From Pictodentalium vernedei (lineage: Eukaryota; Mollusca; Scaphopoda; Dentaliida; Dentaliidae), in the NCBI GenBank assembly GCA_031216915.1, contig CM062297.1, positions 536,136,971 through 536,200,970 on the forward strand: DNA of 64,000 nt, given 5' to 3'. The notes below the pieces were generated by a model. The model was given only the letters and a program-made list of their open reading frames with translations, made no database searches and was not told the origin of the DNA. Shown here piece after piece: positions 45,401-56,397 of the stretch. A program made the translations under genes and the position numbers. Numbering within the stretch: position 1 is the first letter of the stretch; each line of letters opens with the position of its first letter.

Positions 45401-47160
45401 TTAAACCTCTATTGCTCTCTAGTTGGCGGAAGATTATCAAACTTCGCGGGAAACTGGATGGATATAACGCAAGATCAATGGGTCAGAAATGTAGTCAGAA
45501 CAGGTCTTCGGCTGCCATTCCGTTCAAAGCCCCCACTTACAAGAAGTTCATGTTGGACAGTTCTTCTGGCAAATCCTTCAAAAAAGGAACTCTTCTTACA
45601 GAAATTCAATCTCTCCTAGTAAAGGAAGCAATAGAGGTCGTAGAAAATCCCAACTCACCGGGATTTTACAGTCACCTGTTTCTTGTACTGAAACCAGGCA
45701 GCTCGTTTCGACTGGTCATAGACATGAGCAGGATAAACAAACTGATTATCACTCCAAAGTTCTATATGGAAACCATGCAGTCAGTAAAAGCGAGCATTCG
45801 AGTGAACAACTTTGCGGCAAGCATAGACCTATAGGATATGTACTCTCACGTCATGGTTCATCCGGCTTTCAGAAAGTACCTGCGCTTTGATGTTCAAGGG
45901 AAGGTTCATCAGTTCAGAGTGATGTGCTTTGGTCTGAACCTGGCACCTTGGGCGTTCACTTGGATAATGAACTCGGTAATGTCATACTTCCAAGCTCATT
46001 CAGTCATGGTAACGTCAGGTCATCTGAACAACATTCTTCAGAGATACGGCATCAAAGATACACTTCAGAACGATGTGCAGAGTCTACTTAATTTATTCCG
46101 ATGTCTCGGCTTCATCGTAAATGTAAAGAAGTCAGATTTAGCTTCGTCCAAGTCCTTCATTCACTTGGGGATGAGCTTTGAGACTCAATGCAATCTGGTT
46201 TGCCTTCCGATAACCCAAGCGAAGTTAGTCAGTTGTTATGCTCGCTTTTGTCTGAACTCTCACAGTACCCGCATGGGAGTTCATGCGACTGATGGGTCTG
46301 TGCGGGCAGCGGCAGACTTGATTCTGCTGGGTCGCTTATGCATGCATCCTCTCCAGATTTTCTTTACTCAGAACTGGAATGTCAAGGCGCATTTGCTCGA
46401 AGGCCAGATTGTTTTAACAGATCTGATAAAATAAAAGGTTCAGTTTTGGGTGGATCCCGAGTGGTTAACTCAAGTAGTTCCATTTCAAGTACTGGATCCG
46501 GTGCATCTCTGCTTCCTGCAGATCTAAAGTGCCAGGGTCTTTGGGACTCTTCGTTCCTGGAAAGCACATAAACATCAAAGAGATGATGTCCATTTGGCTT
46601 CCACTGAAACACAGGATTGCTCACTTAGTCAATGTCCATGTGCAGATTCTGTCGGGCAATTCGACGGTAGTGGCTTATCACAGGAACTAGGGTGGTACTC
46701 ATTCAATTCCTCTATACGAATTGACGAATTCATCTCTCAGTTCGTCATATTCCGGTTCGTCTGAATATAGTAGCAGACTCGCTCTCAAGGAAAGGTCACC
46801 TGTTGCCATCGGAGTAGACTCTCAACAAACAAATATTCCGGCAGATTTGCTACCAGTGGGATCGTCCCATGATAGATCTCTTTGTCACGAACCTAAACAA
46901 TCAGCTTACGACATTCTTGTCGCCTTGTCCGGATCATTGAGCATACGCAGTAGACACTCTGTCGATCTCATGGAACGGAATAATAGGATATGCATATCCT
47001 CCAACTCCTCTGATTCAGCAGATTCTGTTAAAGATCAAACAGTCTCACTGCAAAATGTTGCTGGTAGCACTTCTGTCATCTCAGAAATCCTGGATCAACC
47101 TGATCAGGTGTCTGTTATGGGACATTTCGCAGAAGCTTCCTCCTCTCAAGGACCTTCTGT
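45401..47160 (+). pseudogene. DIRS-B RT-RNase H remnant
   Basis: Recognisable RT motifs are present but broken. SIDL is followed by a stop (45832-45834) where DIRS-A has SIDLKDAYFHV. The YLDDIL motif has become HLNNILQRYG, losing both catalytic Asp. CFGLNLAPWAFTWIMNSV is kept. RNase H is fragmented by frameshifts and deletions around 46430-46700. The alternate frame over RT is also partly open (46721-47170), as in DIRS-A. Confidence 0.85.
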
Positions 47161-47199
47161 TTCAGGGTAAGTCCCACACACTGCATCGCAACCCGGAAG

Positions 47200-48122
47200 G
47201 TCTTTCTTGCACGAAAAGCAGTTTACAGGACAAGCTGTGGAAACAATTTCTAACTGTAGGAGGACCTCCTCTTCGCTGAATTACGTAGTGAAGTGGAGAG
47301 TTTTTCTTTCGTTGGTGTACAGACCAGCAGCCTGTTGTAGGTCTATGTTATCAAACACATATTCTCATCATGATAACTGGAGTATTGGATTAGATCATTC
47401 TTGAACCAAGCTAGTTAGAAATTTCTCTATCAATAGACCTAGAACTCTCAGATTAATTCCTAAATGGAATTTTTAGCTTGGGTTCTTTTGAAGCTTCAAG
47501 AAGCTCCTTTTGAGCCGTTAGAAGATGTAGAATTCAAATTCCTGACTTATAAAACGGCATTTCTCTTAGCCTTCGCTTCTGCCAGAAGTTAGTGAATTCC
47601 ATGCAATATCTGTTGAAGATTCCCATTATCGTAGTGTGGGTAATACTATTACTCTTACTTCGGAAGTGAGGTTCTTGGCTAAGAATCAGATTCCAGATAA
47701 GCGGCCGGAGACTATTGTCATTAAGGCCTTATCTTCCTCGGACAACTGTAGACTGTTGTTGTGTCCAGTTAGAGTGATGTGAATGTATAAATGTCAATCT
47801 AGCTTCATTAAAAAAGGAAGAAAACGGTTTTTCCTTTCACTTATTCCAATCAGAAAAGATATTTCTGTTCATTCAGTCACTAGATGGATTCAATTGGCAG
47901 TAAGAATCGCGTACGAGAATCTATCAGCGGATCAATGTTCTATCAATAAGATTAGGGCACTGTCTTCTTCTTGGACTTATTCTAATAGTATCGCTATTAC
48001 TGATTTAATGAAGGCAGCCTACTGAACGCAACCATCTTATTTACTAAGTTCTACCTTAGAAATTTAAAGTCTACCTTAGATCCTTGGGTCCTCTTTCTGT
48101 TGCCCAGAATGTGGTCCATTAA
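47200..48122 (+). pseudogene. DIRS-B tyrosine recombinase remnant
   Basis: Starts in SLHEKQFTGQAV-ETISNCRRTSSSLNYVVKW. A deletion follows at ~47325, with stops near 47400 and frameshifts near 47475 and 47590 (in ASARS*). The RKRFFLSLIPIRKDISVHSVTRWIQLAVR segment remains open (47783-48025). The HxxR box is deleted down to KIRALSSS and the terminal Tyr region is degraded, so it is catalytically dead. Confidence 0.85.
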
Positions 48123-48992
48123 CTGGTAAAGTGCTGAGTTTTTTCTGACAACAAATCAAAGCTCATCATATACTGCTCTATTACATTTAATTGGATAGTG
48201 CCTTATTGGCACTATCCAATTAAATGTCAGAGAGCAAGGTATTGTATAAAAAATCTGATTCATATCAGGGACAATAAAGGCTTCCTCGGGCAGAATGTAG
48301 CTACAGACAGTTATTGCCTGCCACTTTTAGTAAAGCCCAAAATAGGGCTTCCAGCACTCTACCAGTTAATAATACATCACAGTGATGTCTCAGGCAGGCT
48401 GCTCGAGCACTGTTGCCGTTCCACTGCCCTCTTTGTTCTGAGGAAATTTCCTTCAGAACAAGGGGAAGGGAGGGGGGGGGGGGGGGGGTGGCGGTTTTTC
48501 CCTTATATATCATCTTGCTTTATAGTGAAGAGCATGGGAATACCTCCTCCAGTGTCAGTAGTCCAGCATCAGTGCTGGGTGGTTTTAATGTGTAGCTCGG
48601 TGTGAAGCAACAATTATGTCTCATTTATGTATTGTTTTTAAAGTGTAGCTCTGTGTGAAGCATTTGTATATGTCACGTGTCATACGAGTGTTAATATATA
48701 ATCCTTGGACCCTTTTAAATGAGTATAAGGCACCTCATTCTCTGGACTTCCTTATAATTGGTTTCCTTCACGGAATTAGCATAAAGGGTTATGCTGGCAT
48801 TAAATGGAGAAATTATTGTGTATTACTCCAATATGATTGGGGTTATGTCATTCTCTTTTTTATTGGGAAAAAGAAAAAGACAGAGATAATTCCTATGTCT
48901 TCTCCTATTCTCCTGTAGGAGCTATTCTTTATTGCGGAGTTATAGAGATATTACAGTCATCTAAGTCCTTGGCCCTCCAGCCTTTTTAGGAT
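48123..48992 (+). other. DIRS-B remnant 2, 3' untranslated region
   Basis: Shares with DIRS-A the G tract (~48470-48488), 'gctcggtgtgaagca' (twice, ~48595 and ~48645) and the terminal 'ccctccagcc'. It contains a hairpin with perfect 20-nt arms at 48183-48227 (5-nt loop TTATT). No gene. Confidence 0.7.
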
Positions 48993-49082
48993 TCAGCTAA
49001 GTCTTGGCCATTGGTTTTAGTATAAAAATATGATAAATTTAAAGAAATTTGTATATTTTTAATACTTACCAATGGCCCAGAC
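48993..49082 (+). repeat. ICR of DIRS-B remnant 2
   Basis: The left half, 'cagctaagtcttggccattggttttagtataaaaat', inverts the DIRS-B left terminus. The right half ending 'ttaatacttaccaatggcccagac' inverts the right extension. This is the DIRS-type internal complementary region, independently diverged from that of DIRS-A. Confidence 0.82.
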
Positions 49083-49126
49083 GGGGATGGCCCTCCCATT
49101 CATACTTCTCTGCTGATATATGTATA

Positions 49127-49555
49127 CAGTGGAGCCCACTTAATTGGATATCTCTTAATTGTGTATCCCTGTTAATTGAATATAATTTTCAAACACAAAA
49201 CCATTTAACATACCTTTAGTACAAATTTGATCTGTTAATTGCATATGGGTTGTAGAATAAACTCCTGTTAATTGTATATAAATTTTTGTAATATGTCGGA
49301 AAAATTACTGTGACATGCTCCAAATCACCTTATTTATCAATCTTTTTGGCCTCACTACATCCAATACAGGCATTTATTCTATTATATCTCGTTTGACAGA
49401 GCTCTATGAGCTCTGTCAAACAAGATAAAATAGAATAAATGCTCAGTTTACCTCCAGAACACAGGAAACTGACCAAATCCCTTTTAATTGTATACTCCTG
49501 TTAATTGAATAATTTTCACTGGCAAAATGGATATTCAATTAAGAGGATTCTATTG
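49127..49555. mobile_element. pogo/Tigger-like MITE (429 bp)
   Basis: The termini CAGTGGAGCCCACTTAATTG and the inverse of ATTCAATTAAGAGGATTCTATTG are imperfect inverted repeats flanked by TA on each side (49125-49126 and 49556-49557), as in Tc1-mariner/pogo elements. It holds 'ttaattg(t/a)at' repeats and a 35-nt-arm hairpin near its centre (49370-49442). It is inserted between the ICR and right ITR of DIRS-B remnant 2. Non-coding. Confidence 0.75.
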
Positions 49556-49559
49556 TATA

Positions 49560-49999
49560 ACATTTTGCAGGCATAACTAAGAAGAATGATATTGGCACCA
49601 ATTTTGTTACCTTCCTGGTTACTGTGCATGCGCAGTAAGCAAAAGTATGGAGGACCAGTTAGAACTTGAAGTTTTTGGTTTTGTATGCAAATTTGAGGGA
49701 TTGGGGAGTTCAAAATTTTGTGTTTGGCCCTGGAAATTAATGAGTTTGCACCAGCCAAGTCTGGGTAATTGGTAAGTATTAACCCTTTACCCAACACAGA
49801 CGATATCAAAATTTATTATTTTAAATATCATTTTTTCAAAAAATTTCACGAGCTTGTTCCAGTGAGGGGTCACATGATATGGTTTTGTTGAAATTTCTTG
49901 AAAAAATAATATTTTTTCAACTGTTGAATTTGCATACGCGGGCGGATGTGGTCGATTCGTTGGGTAAAGGGTTACAAATAACTTTAAATTTATCATTTT
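49560..49999 (-). repeat. Right terminal repeat of DIRS-B remnant 2
   Basis: Inverted terminal repeat ('aagaatgatattggcaccaattttg', 'gtgcatgcgcagtaagc', 'tttgagggattggggag', 'gtctgggtaattggtaagta'), then the right extension 'ataactttaaatttatca' after an inserted MITE. The GGCGCC palindrome is mutated to GGCACC here. Confidence 0.78.
49781..49973. mobile_element. Harbinger-like MITE (193 bp)
   Basis: Perfect 15-bp inverted termini AACCCTTTACCCAAC / GTTGGGTAAAGGGTT. TTA on both sides is compatible with the 3-bp TWA target duplication of PIF/Harbinger, though the boundary is ambiguous by two bases. It inserted in the right terminus of DIRS-B. A partial relative may start at 39088 ('aaccctttacgcaaca'). 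Confidence 0.7.
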
Positions 50000-50798
50000 T
50001 CAGGAATTTCACCACTTCTTATTAACATAGTCAAGAACATTTCACATTCAAAATACAATCTCTTTTCACAAAATGCACATAATGTATACATTTTCTGAAA
50101 TGTCTCAGCCTGGCCTTTCTTGTGTAAAACTTCACAAAATGAAAAATCTTTCTACATCATTCATAGACATTCAGCTGAATGATGTAGCCTGATTACTTGA
50201 AAAGTCAGCTGAAATAGACAAAATTTTCTCATTTTATCAGATTTGGGGGGAGCAGAATTTCCTATTTTTGTGCATCAGTCAGCATGAATTGTGAGAACAC
50301 TAAATTACATATTTCTTCATGTTTCCCCTTCCAAAATAAGTTCAACATGCAGACAAAGTTAGCACAGGGTTTCTTTTGATTTTTCTCAAAACAACATATC
50401 AAAGGAAATTCTTAAACAATTGTCTCATTTCTCAACTGTACCAATTTCAGCTTATAAACCGGTCTGGGTTAGATATTCATCACTCCTGTGTGATCTTGAC
50501 CCCTATTGAAATGCACATAACTGAACAGATTGAATCAACACCAAGAAGATTATTTTGGTCATTACCCCATTAATGGTCATTATTTACTGATCCACACCAT
50601 CACAAAGTAAAATAATGGCCATTTGGCCTAGGATATGAAATGAACCTAGATATGACCCTTTATTAGGAAGCAAAACCTTCACTGTTTTATTCTTCAAATA
50701 CTACATATGAATGAGCTTGTGATGCTCATATCACTGAGGGATCACAGTGTTGTTTTGAAAAACAATATTAAGTTTGCAGAGTATTAAGAACAAAACTG
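50000..50798. other. Non-coding spacer
   Basis: No gene. A small inverted pair lies at ~50713-50728 ('gagcttgtgatgctc'), followed by 'tcactgagggatcac', wording also found at ~49855 and ~39265. Confidence 0.45.
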
Positions 50799-52207
50799 GA
50801 AATAAGTAGTGATGAACCGATATGGTAAACGAACTATTGGCCAATACCAATGTTAAAAATCTAATAATTTGCCAATACTGATGTTTTAAGTTCCTTGAAA
50901 ATGCATGAATAACTTGATCGAATCCTGCAAAGTTGCAGTTAGAATGTCAATGTGGGGTTGTGTTTCTTGGTTCCTGGTCAACTTCCCCAGACAATTTATC
51001 CGATCGTTTTATGCAGTTCATTCCTCAGTGAGAAGAACAGAATCACCCGTGTTAGATTGACTCTCTCTGCATGGAATACTACATATTCTCCCAATAAGAT
51101 TAAATCCCTTATATTTAAAACTCATAGCGATCCTGTGGTAACTCATACACAGACCGACAGACACTGTCCTGACTCTGGGTAAATCCGACTTATTCCTTTC
51201 TCCTCATATCGGCCATAAGCCCAATATTCAATTTCAATATGTACGTTTACAATAGACCTTTCCATTTTGAAAATCACGTGATTCTGTCCCGCCATGGAAG
51301 GGGGCTGGGCGTTTCATACACGGCAATTTAGGACGTCTCATACACAAACTCGTAGGACATGTCGTTCATAAGCTAGGACGTTATATTGGATTATAATACC
51401 TTACAAAAGTAATTTGTCTATTATTTCATATAAAAAATACTTAAAAACCCTATAAAATTTGCCTGTGTACGAAACGTCCTTTGATATGAATGCAAAGAAA
51501 ACAACCCATGTGTAAAAATAATTTATATTGGATTATAATACCTTACAAAAGTAATTTATCTATTATTTCATATAAAAAATACTTAAAAACCCTATAAAAT
51601 TTGCCTGTGTACGAAACGTCCTTTGGTACGAAACCACACTAATCCTCCATGGAACGCGCACGTTGTATTGTTTTCAAAAAGCCACCTTGTATAATTTACT
51701 TCACTTGTCTCCCTCCAGAGTTTTTTTTGTAATACAGTACTTATAAATAAATCAAAAATGAAACCGGACCCGACAGTCTTGACACTATTTGTTTTAATAA
51801 GAATAGTGCGATTTTCAAAATAGAGTAATATAGGAAAGCTAAATTTTAAACAACGATGTTACAACTTAAGAAACTGGGCTGAGATTTCCGTGGAATAAGA
51901 ATAATACATGACCGTGTGACAAATTGAAATTGTGGCTAAGCTTTAAATTGTTCATAGAATTTTAAAACACACAGAATTCTGGAATCAATAGTGTTGACAC
52001 ATTCCCCAGAAGTTTCACATATAAACACTGTTTTTGATGATATGGCTGTCAGTAAAAAAAAAAAACGACGGTTTATTTTGACCTTATAACAATCGACGCA
52101 CTCCTATCGGCAAAGGATGCCCTTTTCTGCCGATGATTCGCCAATTACCCCATTATTGGCAGATGCCAATGGCCGATGCCAATAATAGGTTCATCACTAG
52201 AAATAAG
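50799..52207. mobile_element. hAT-like element with perfect 8-bp target duplication
   Basis: GAAATAAG occurs at 50799-50806 and 52200-52207, directly flanking a 1393-bp unit whose ends are perfect 12-bp inverted repeats TAGTGATGAACC / GGTTCATCACTA. Subterminal 'ttggccaat/attggc' motifs occur at both ends. An 8-bp duplication with TAGTGATG-type ends is diagnostic for hAT. No transposase frame is seen, so it is non-autonomous. Confidence 0.88.
51381..51623. repeat. Direct duplication of ~101 bp (142-bp period)
   Basis: 51381-51480 ('ttatattggattataatacc' to 'tacgaaacgtcc') is repeated nearly exactly at 51523-51623, within the hAT-like element. The 41-bp spacer ends 'aaaaataa'. Non-coding. Confidence 0.85.
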
Positions 52208-53208
52208 CAATCTGTCATTTGCAGAATGAGGTTCCCAGAGGGTAAATTTGCTGATGCTAGCTCATATAATGGGCTAGAATCTCCCAATTTATCCTCTGAG
52301 TACTTCTTTCAATTTAGGCCTGAGAAGCTGATTCAGAATGAGGTTCACACAGGTTAAATTTAGTGATGCTATCCTGCTGTGCCTGGTAGCATCACCAAAT
52401 TCACCCTCTGTGGACCTCATTCTGCAGATGCCAGTCTGCTTATTTCCAGGCTTGATTAAGAACATGCGTTTTTTACTTTCCTGAAAATTGTTCTTGTCAC
52501 ATATTTGAAGTTTTCTGTGAACTTTGTTGTGAACCGAGTTTAGCAAAAGTACTCAATTTAATCAGGCTTTTATTTATTCAAGGAATTATATATATGGGAC
52601 AGTGCTGGTAAAGAAATATTTTCTGACTTGGTCCAAAAATATGTGAGTATAAACTAATAATAATTAACCTTCTGTATAATGATATCAAAAAACTGAAATT
52701 TCAAACAGAAAATTTTTTCCATGATGCAACCAGGAATTTAACATTTTGCACCATGATGCCAAAGTAACAAAGTTTACAGCAGCAAATATTTCCTATAATG
52801 CAGTTTGATATTTAACCAAATATACTTTGTTTGACAGAGCTCAGTGAGCTCTGTCAAACAAGATATAACTCGTTAAATTCATAGTTAAACGAGAGAAAAA
52901 CAGAGTAATTGGAGAAAATTCTGTTGCACTACCAGAGTGCTAGAGGTTAACCAATTTAGTTAGATTCCTAGTTGTATTTGGGGAAAGAGGGTTAATAAGG
53001 TTATCAGTCGAATGTTTCTGTGGTTAAGTATGGTTTGCATGAAAGATGGCATTATCATTATGGTTTTTATCCTACTATGACTAATTTTGTCTGTTGATTC
53101 ATACACCTGCTTGTCTCTTCTTGTCTCTCCATCTCCCACTGATTAATACTTTTATCAGACTTTGACCTGTTAGATTAACTGGCTGAGGGCTTTATTAGCT
53201 CTCCTGAT
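52208..53208. other. Non-coding spacer with hairpins, left flank of DIRS-A copy 2
   Basis: A ~36-nt-arm imperfect hairpin lies at ~52334-52433 ('aatgaggttcacac...' against '...tgtggacctcatt'), made of a motif also present at ~52225. A perfect 16-nt-arm hairpin with one-base loop lies at 52828-52860. The last ~150 bp may be DIRS-B leader sequence, judged from the continuation after the insertion. No gene. Confidence 0.5.
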
Positions 53209-53409
53209 ATTTTTATACTGTACCAATGACCCAGACTTAGCTGGTGCTAACTCTAACAAAACCAGGGCCAAACACAAATTTTGCCCCCCAATCCCCAAAA
53301 TTTGCATCCAAAACAAAAAGAAATCATGTCCTAAAGGACCTCCATACTACGCCTCTACTGCGCATGCGCAGTGATGCAGACGTCCCGAAATTGGCGCCAA
53401 TTATCATTC
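53209..53409 (+). repeat. Left ITR of DIRS-A copy 2
   Basis: Same as copy 1 apart from a few bases. It keeps the CTGCGCATGCGCAG and AATTGGCGCCAATT palindromes; between them it has 'tgatgcagacgtcc' where copy 1 has 'tgacgcagtcgtcc'. Confidence 0.92.
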
Positions 53410-54294
53410 TCTGTTTGGCCCTTCATCAGTCAACATCTCACTGATCTTTGTGCTTGTAAATCTCAGTTTAAAGGATGCCAGACACGTAATTTTTGGAGAA
53501 AATGTGATTCTAAGGAGGATAGAAGGAGGAGAGGAAAAAGAAGTGACAAAAAATAATCAGGGCTGTACTTAAAATTTTTTGATGAAATTATGTTAAGTTG
53601 CCTATTTTCGAGGCATGGGCCTCTTGTTGTCATTCTTGCTAATTGTTGCACTGCTTATTCAGTGTTTCCTCTCCCCTAGCCTTCTAAAGTCCCCCCTTGC
53701 AATTCTCCCATGCTTTTGGCATATTTTTGAGAAATTTCATTTCTAAAATTTCCTGGGAGAGTTGCTTGGTTACAGAATGTTTTCTGTTATTTTCCCCATA
53801 GTTACGTTTTCACCCATGGGTGTATAACGTTTGTGTTCTGCATCTTCCATCTGATGTTCTACAGATTCTCCCCTGGGAGTCTCTGTTTTGCATCAGATAG
53901 AGTGTAATTGATGACTGATTCCGGGCCAGTTTTTTCAGTGCCTGGAGTCATGTTTCTGGTGTTTTTACACTGTTTGTTTTCATTGGCAACAGCCTTTTTT
54001 GAGGGGGGCAGTTTGCTTTTGCTGTAGTTTATCTCACTATAAGATACATTTATATTATCCGAAAGTGTCTCATTAATTATTTAATATAAATTTAAAATTT
54101 TTGACCACACTTTGCCATCGGATCCATCGGGGCTCAATGTTACTTTTCAGCAACTTAGGCTTCGCTGAAAAAATATTTTTTCAAAATTATTTTGTTTTGC
54201 AATTGTTTTTTCATTTATTAATGGATCATGTTATTATGTATCTTTGTGTCAGGGGTTTTTGCGAGTAACTAGGACTTATTGTTGTTCTTTCACA
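53410..54294 (+). other. 5' leader of DIRS-A copy 2
   Basis: Near-identical to 5468-6353. No supported gene. Confidence 0.6.
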
Positions 54295-56397
54295 ATGAAG
54301 GGACATTGTTCAAATTGTAATAGGAAGAAATCTTCCTCTGACTTTCATGATCATTGTATTAATTGTAGTCAGTGTTCTCGCATTAATCCCTGTCCTATAT
54401 GTGAACATTGGGATGAGAAACATTGGAAACGTGTGTCACGATATGTTGTTTCTGGAGAAAGAGCAATTCCGGCTCTTTCTCCGCAAGGTCACTCTACTCT
54501 CTCAGTTTCTATTTCAGAGGAACCAGAACAGGGTGATGTTTCCATGTTATCTTCTTCAAGTGTGCGTCCGTCGTCACAAATGAATTCAGAGCTAGCGCCA
54601 AAAGTGCTCATGGAGATTAGACAAATGTCGTCCGCTAGCTCGCCCGGTGTAGCGTCCATTCACCGAATGGTTCGGCAGCCGGGTTCGTCCGATGCGGTCC
54701 AAGAGGAAATTTTGGGTGATGCGAGCACTATAAACATAATAGATGCACACCCAGTGACGGCGGATAGTAAGCGAGAACGGAGGAAGCCTTTGAGTCCGGT
54801 TCCTAGCTCGTCCAGGTCCAGCCGGGCCGCTAGCGAGAGAGGCCCCTCTCTCGTACAACAACATCTGGGACCAGATGTTGTGGTACAAAATGTGTCTTTA
54901 GCGGAGCATACGTCCGTCGCTCGGGACGCTCCGTTGTATAAGCAGTCCGCAGAGACTGTTAAGGCTTCCTCTTCTCGTCAGCGCACACGACCGCACCTTG
55001 GCTGCGTGACTACCGATATATTACCAGCTTCGCCGATGAAGGATTCTTCGGCGACCAGGTCACACCATCCGGCAGCCAGGGATTCGAGACCGATGGACTC
55101 TGGACGTTCGCATAGGAAAAGTATGCGGGAGCCATCTGATGCGGAGCTGCCCTCGGCGAAGCAGCGAAAGACTGCGCCTCCGCAGGTCTCGATGCCGGAC
55201 ATTCTTGTGCAGATAGCACAGCTTATCGCAGCATCCCAGCAGCCGACAGAAATGGTGTCGGATCGAGAATTATCCGACGGCGCTGGGTCGGTACGCTCCG
55301 CCGAAGCATCGGGGGCGGACGACCGGGAACATCGTGAGGTCCGACCGGATGGTGAAAGGGATACGGATGACTTGGAGCTATCCCTTTCGGAACAACATAA
55401 AGCTGCCGTGGACTTCATCCGGCACTTTCTCCCTCAAGTTGTTCCGTCGGGCCAGACTGCTGCGCTTCCGGACAAGAGAATTATAGCGTCATTGGACTCT
55501 GAATTTTTTGAGCGGTTCAGGGACATCGCTCCCGAGTTTCCGTCGCAGTCCAATAATGTTGCTAGAACATTTGAATTATTGAACGACGCTATATTTAAAC
55601 TTGCTTCCAGGACGGGGAAAGCAGGTTTCTTGTCCGCTAATACTCTCAACCTGCCTTTCATTAATGCAAGGAATAAATTCGATACGGCAGGACAGGGTAT
55701 ACCGAGAGTTCCTCTGCGTATGGACGACGAGGCGGAAGACTTACAGCTGTCATTACCGTCGTCAGCTTCTATTCCAACCGCGGTGTTGGAAACAGCTATT
55801 GCGTCTAACAGAGCCAATTTAGATGCCTTATCTTACGCAGATCACCTTACTAAGGCATTATCACTGCGCCTTCAAGGGGAAGAGTTTCAGGATATACAAT
55901 CCTCTTTAAGACTTCTTTCAAGGGCAGTAGCTTATTCCACGTGTAACTCCGCCCTTTCAGTGGCAAATCTGGAGTTGGTTAGACGTGACGCAGCCCTAGC
56001 TACATCCACACTAGTGGATTCTAAGGTGAAGAACTCTCTTAGAGCCGCTTCAGTCTCAGGAGAACTTCTCTTTGACGGCAAGCTTTCCGCTATTTATGAT
56101 AAAATTAAAAAGAAAGCTAATGATTCTCTGTTGTTCAGATCGGCTCCTAAGAAGTCGGATACAGCAGACACGAATAAGACAGGCACTTCTGGGTCTAATG
56201 CGCCCAAGAGAGGTTCCTATAGAGGTTCCGGTGCGTCCTCTTGGTCTTATTCGAGAGACCGTCAGGATAGCGACTCTCGTTCGGGACGTCCTTCAGGCTG
56301 GGACAATCGGTTGGACGCCCCGAGGTCGACGAGGCGAGGTGCGGGTCGTGGAAGACGTGGTTTCTCCTACCGCAGGCCTCGCAGGTCCAGGAGGTGA
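54295..56397 (+). CDS. DIRS-A gag (ORF1), copy 2, intact
   Basis: A 700-residue frame from the ATG at 54295, chosen because the Cys/His cluster begins there; the frame is open a little further upstream without an ATG. Residues 5-44 carry C-x2-C-x9-H-x2-C-x2-C-x2-C-x5-C-x2-C-x2-W-x4-W, a probable zinc-binding module. Next come a low-complexity Ser/Arg/Pro region with the QQHLGPDVV segment, an acidic patch (DTDDLELSLSEQ), a helical capsid-like region (~380-600, including ADHLTKALSLRL and SSLRLLSRAVAYSTCNSAL), and an Arg/Gly/Ser-rich tail. It is presumed to coat element RNA. It overlaps RT by 326 nt. Confidence 0.92.
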   Translation: MKGHCSNCNRKKSSSDFHDHCINCSQCSRINPCPICEHWDEKHWKRVSRYVVSGERAIPALSPQGHSTLSVSISEEPEQGDVSMLSSSSVRPSSQMNSELAPKVLMEIRQMSSASSPGVASIHRMVRQPGSSDAVQEEILGDASTINIIDAHPVTADSKRERRKPLSPVPSSSRSSRAASERGPSLVQQHLGPDVVVQNVSLAEHTSVARDAPLYKQSAETVKASSSRQRTRPHLGCVTTDILPASPMKDSSATRSHHPAARDSRPMDSGRSHRKSMREPSDAELPSAKQRKTAPPQVSMPDILVQIAQLIAASQQPTEMVSDRELSDGAGSVRSAEASGADDREHREVRPDGERDTDDLELSLSEQHKAAVDFIRHFLPQVVPSGQTAALPDKRIIASLDSEFFERFRDIAPEFPSQSNNVARTFELLNDAIFKLASRTGKAGFLSANTLNLPFINARNKFDTAGQGIPRVPLRMDDEAEDLQLSLPSSASIPTAVLETAIASNRANLDALSYADHLTKALSLRLQGEEFQDIQSSLRLLSRAVAYSTCNSALSVANLELVRRDAALATSTLVDSKVKNSLRAASVSGELLFDGKLSAIYDKIKKKANDSLLFRSAPKKSDTADTNKTGTSGSNAPKRGSYRGSGASSWSYSRDRQDSDSRSGRPSGWDNRLDAPRSTRRGAGRGRRGFSYRRPRRSRR
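54835..54886 (+). other. Paired gag palindromes, copy 2
   Basis: 54835-54852 is GAGAGAGG-CC-CCTCTCTC (loop TC in copy 1, CC here) and 54853-54886 is the GTAC-flanked 34-bp near-palindrome identical to copy 1. Confidence 0.75.

Larger units (their letters stand above)
44698..49999 (+). mobile_element. DIRS-B remnant 2 (3' part of gag to right end)
   Basis: Runs from the C-terminal third of gag through RT-RNase H, recombinase, 3' UTR, ICR (48993-49082) and right terminal repeat (to ~49999). It is interrupted by two MITEs (49127-49555 and 49781-49973). All coding parts are broken. Its 5' part is missing, replaced at 44697 by another DIRS-B right end. Confidence 0.85.
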
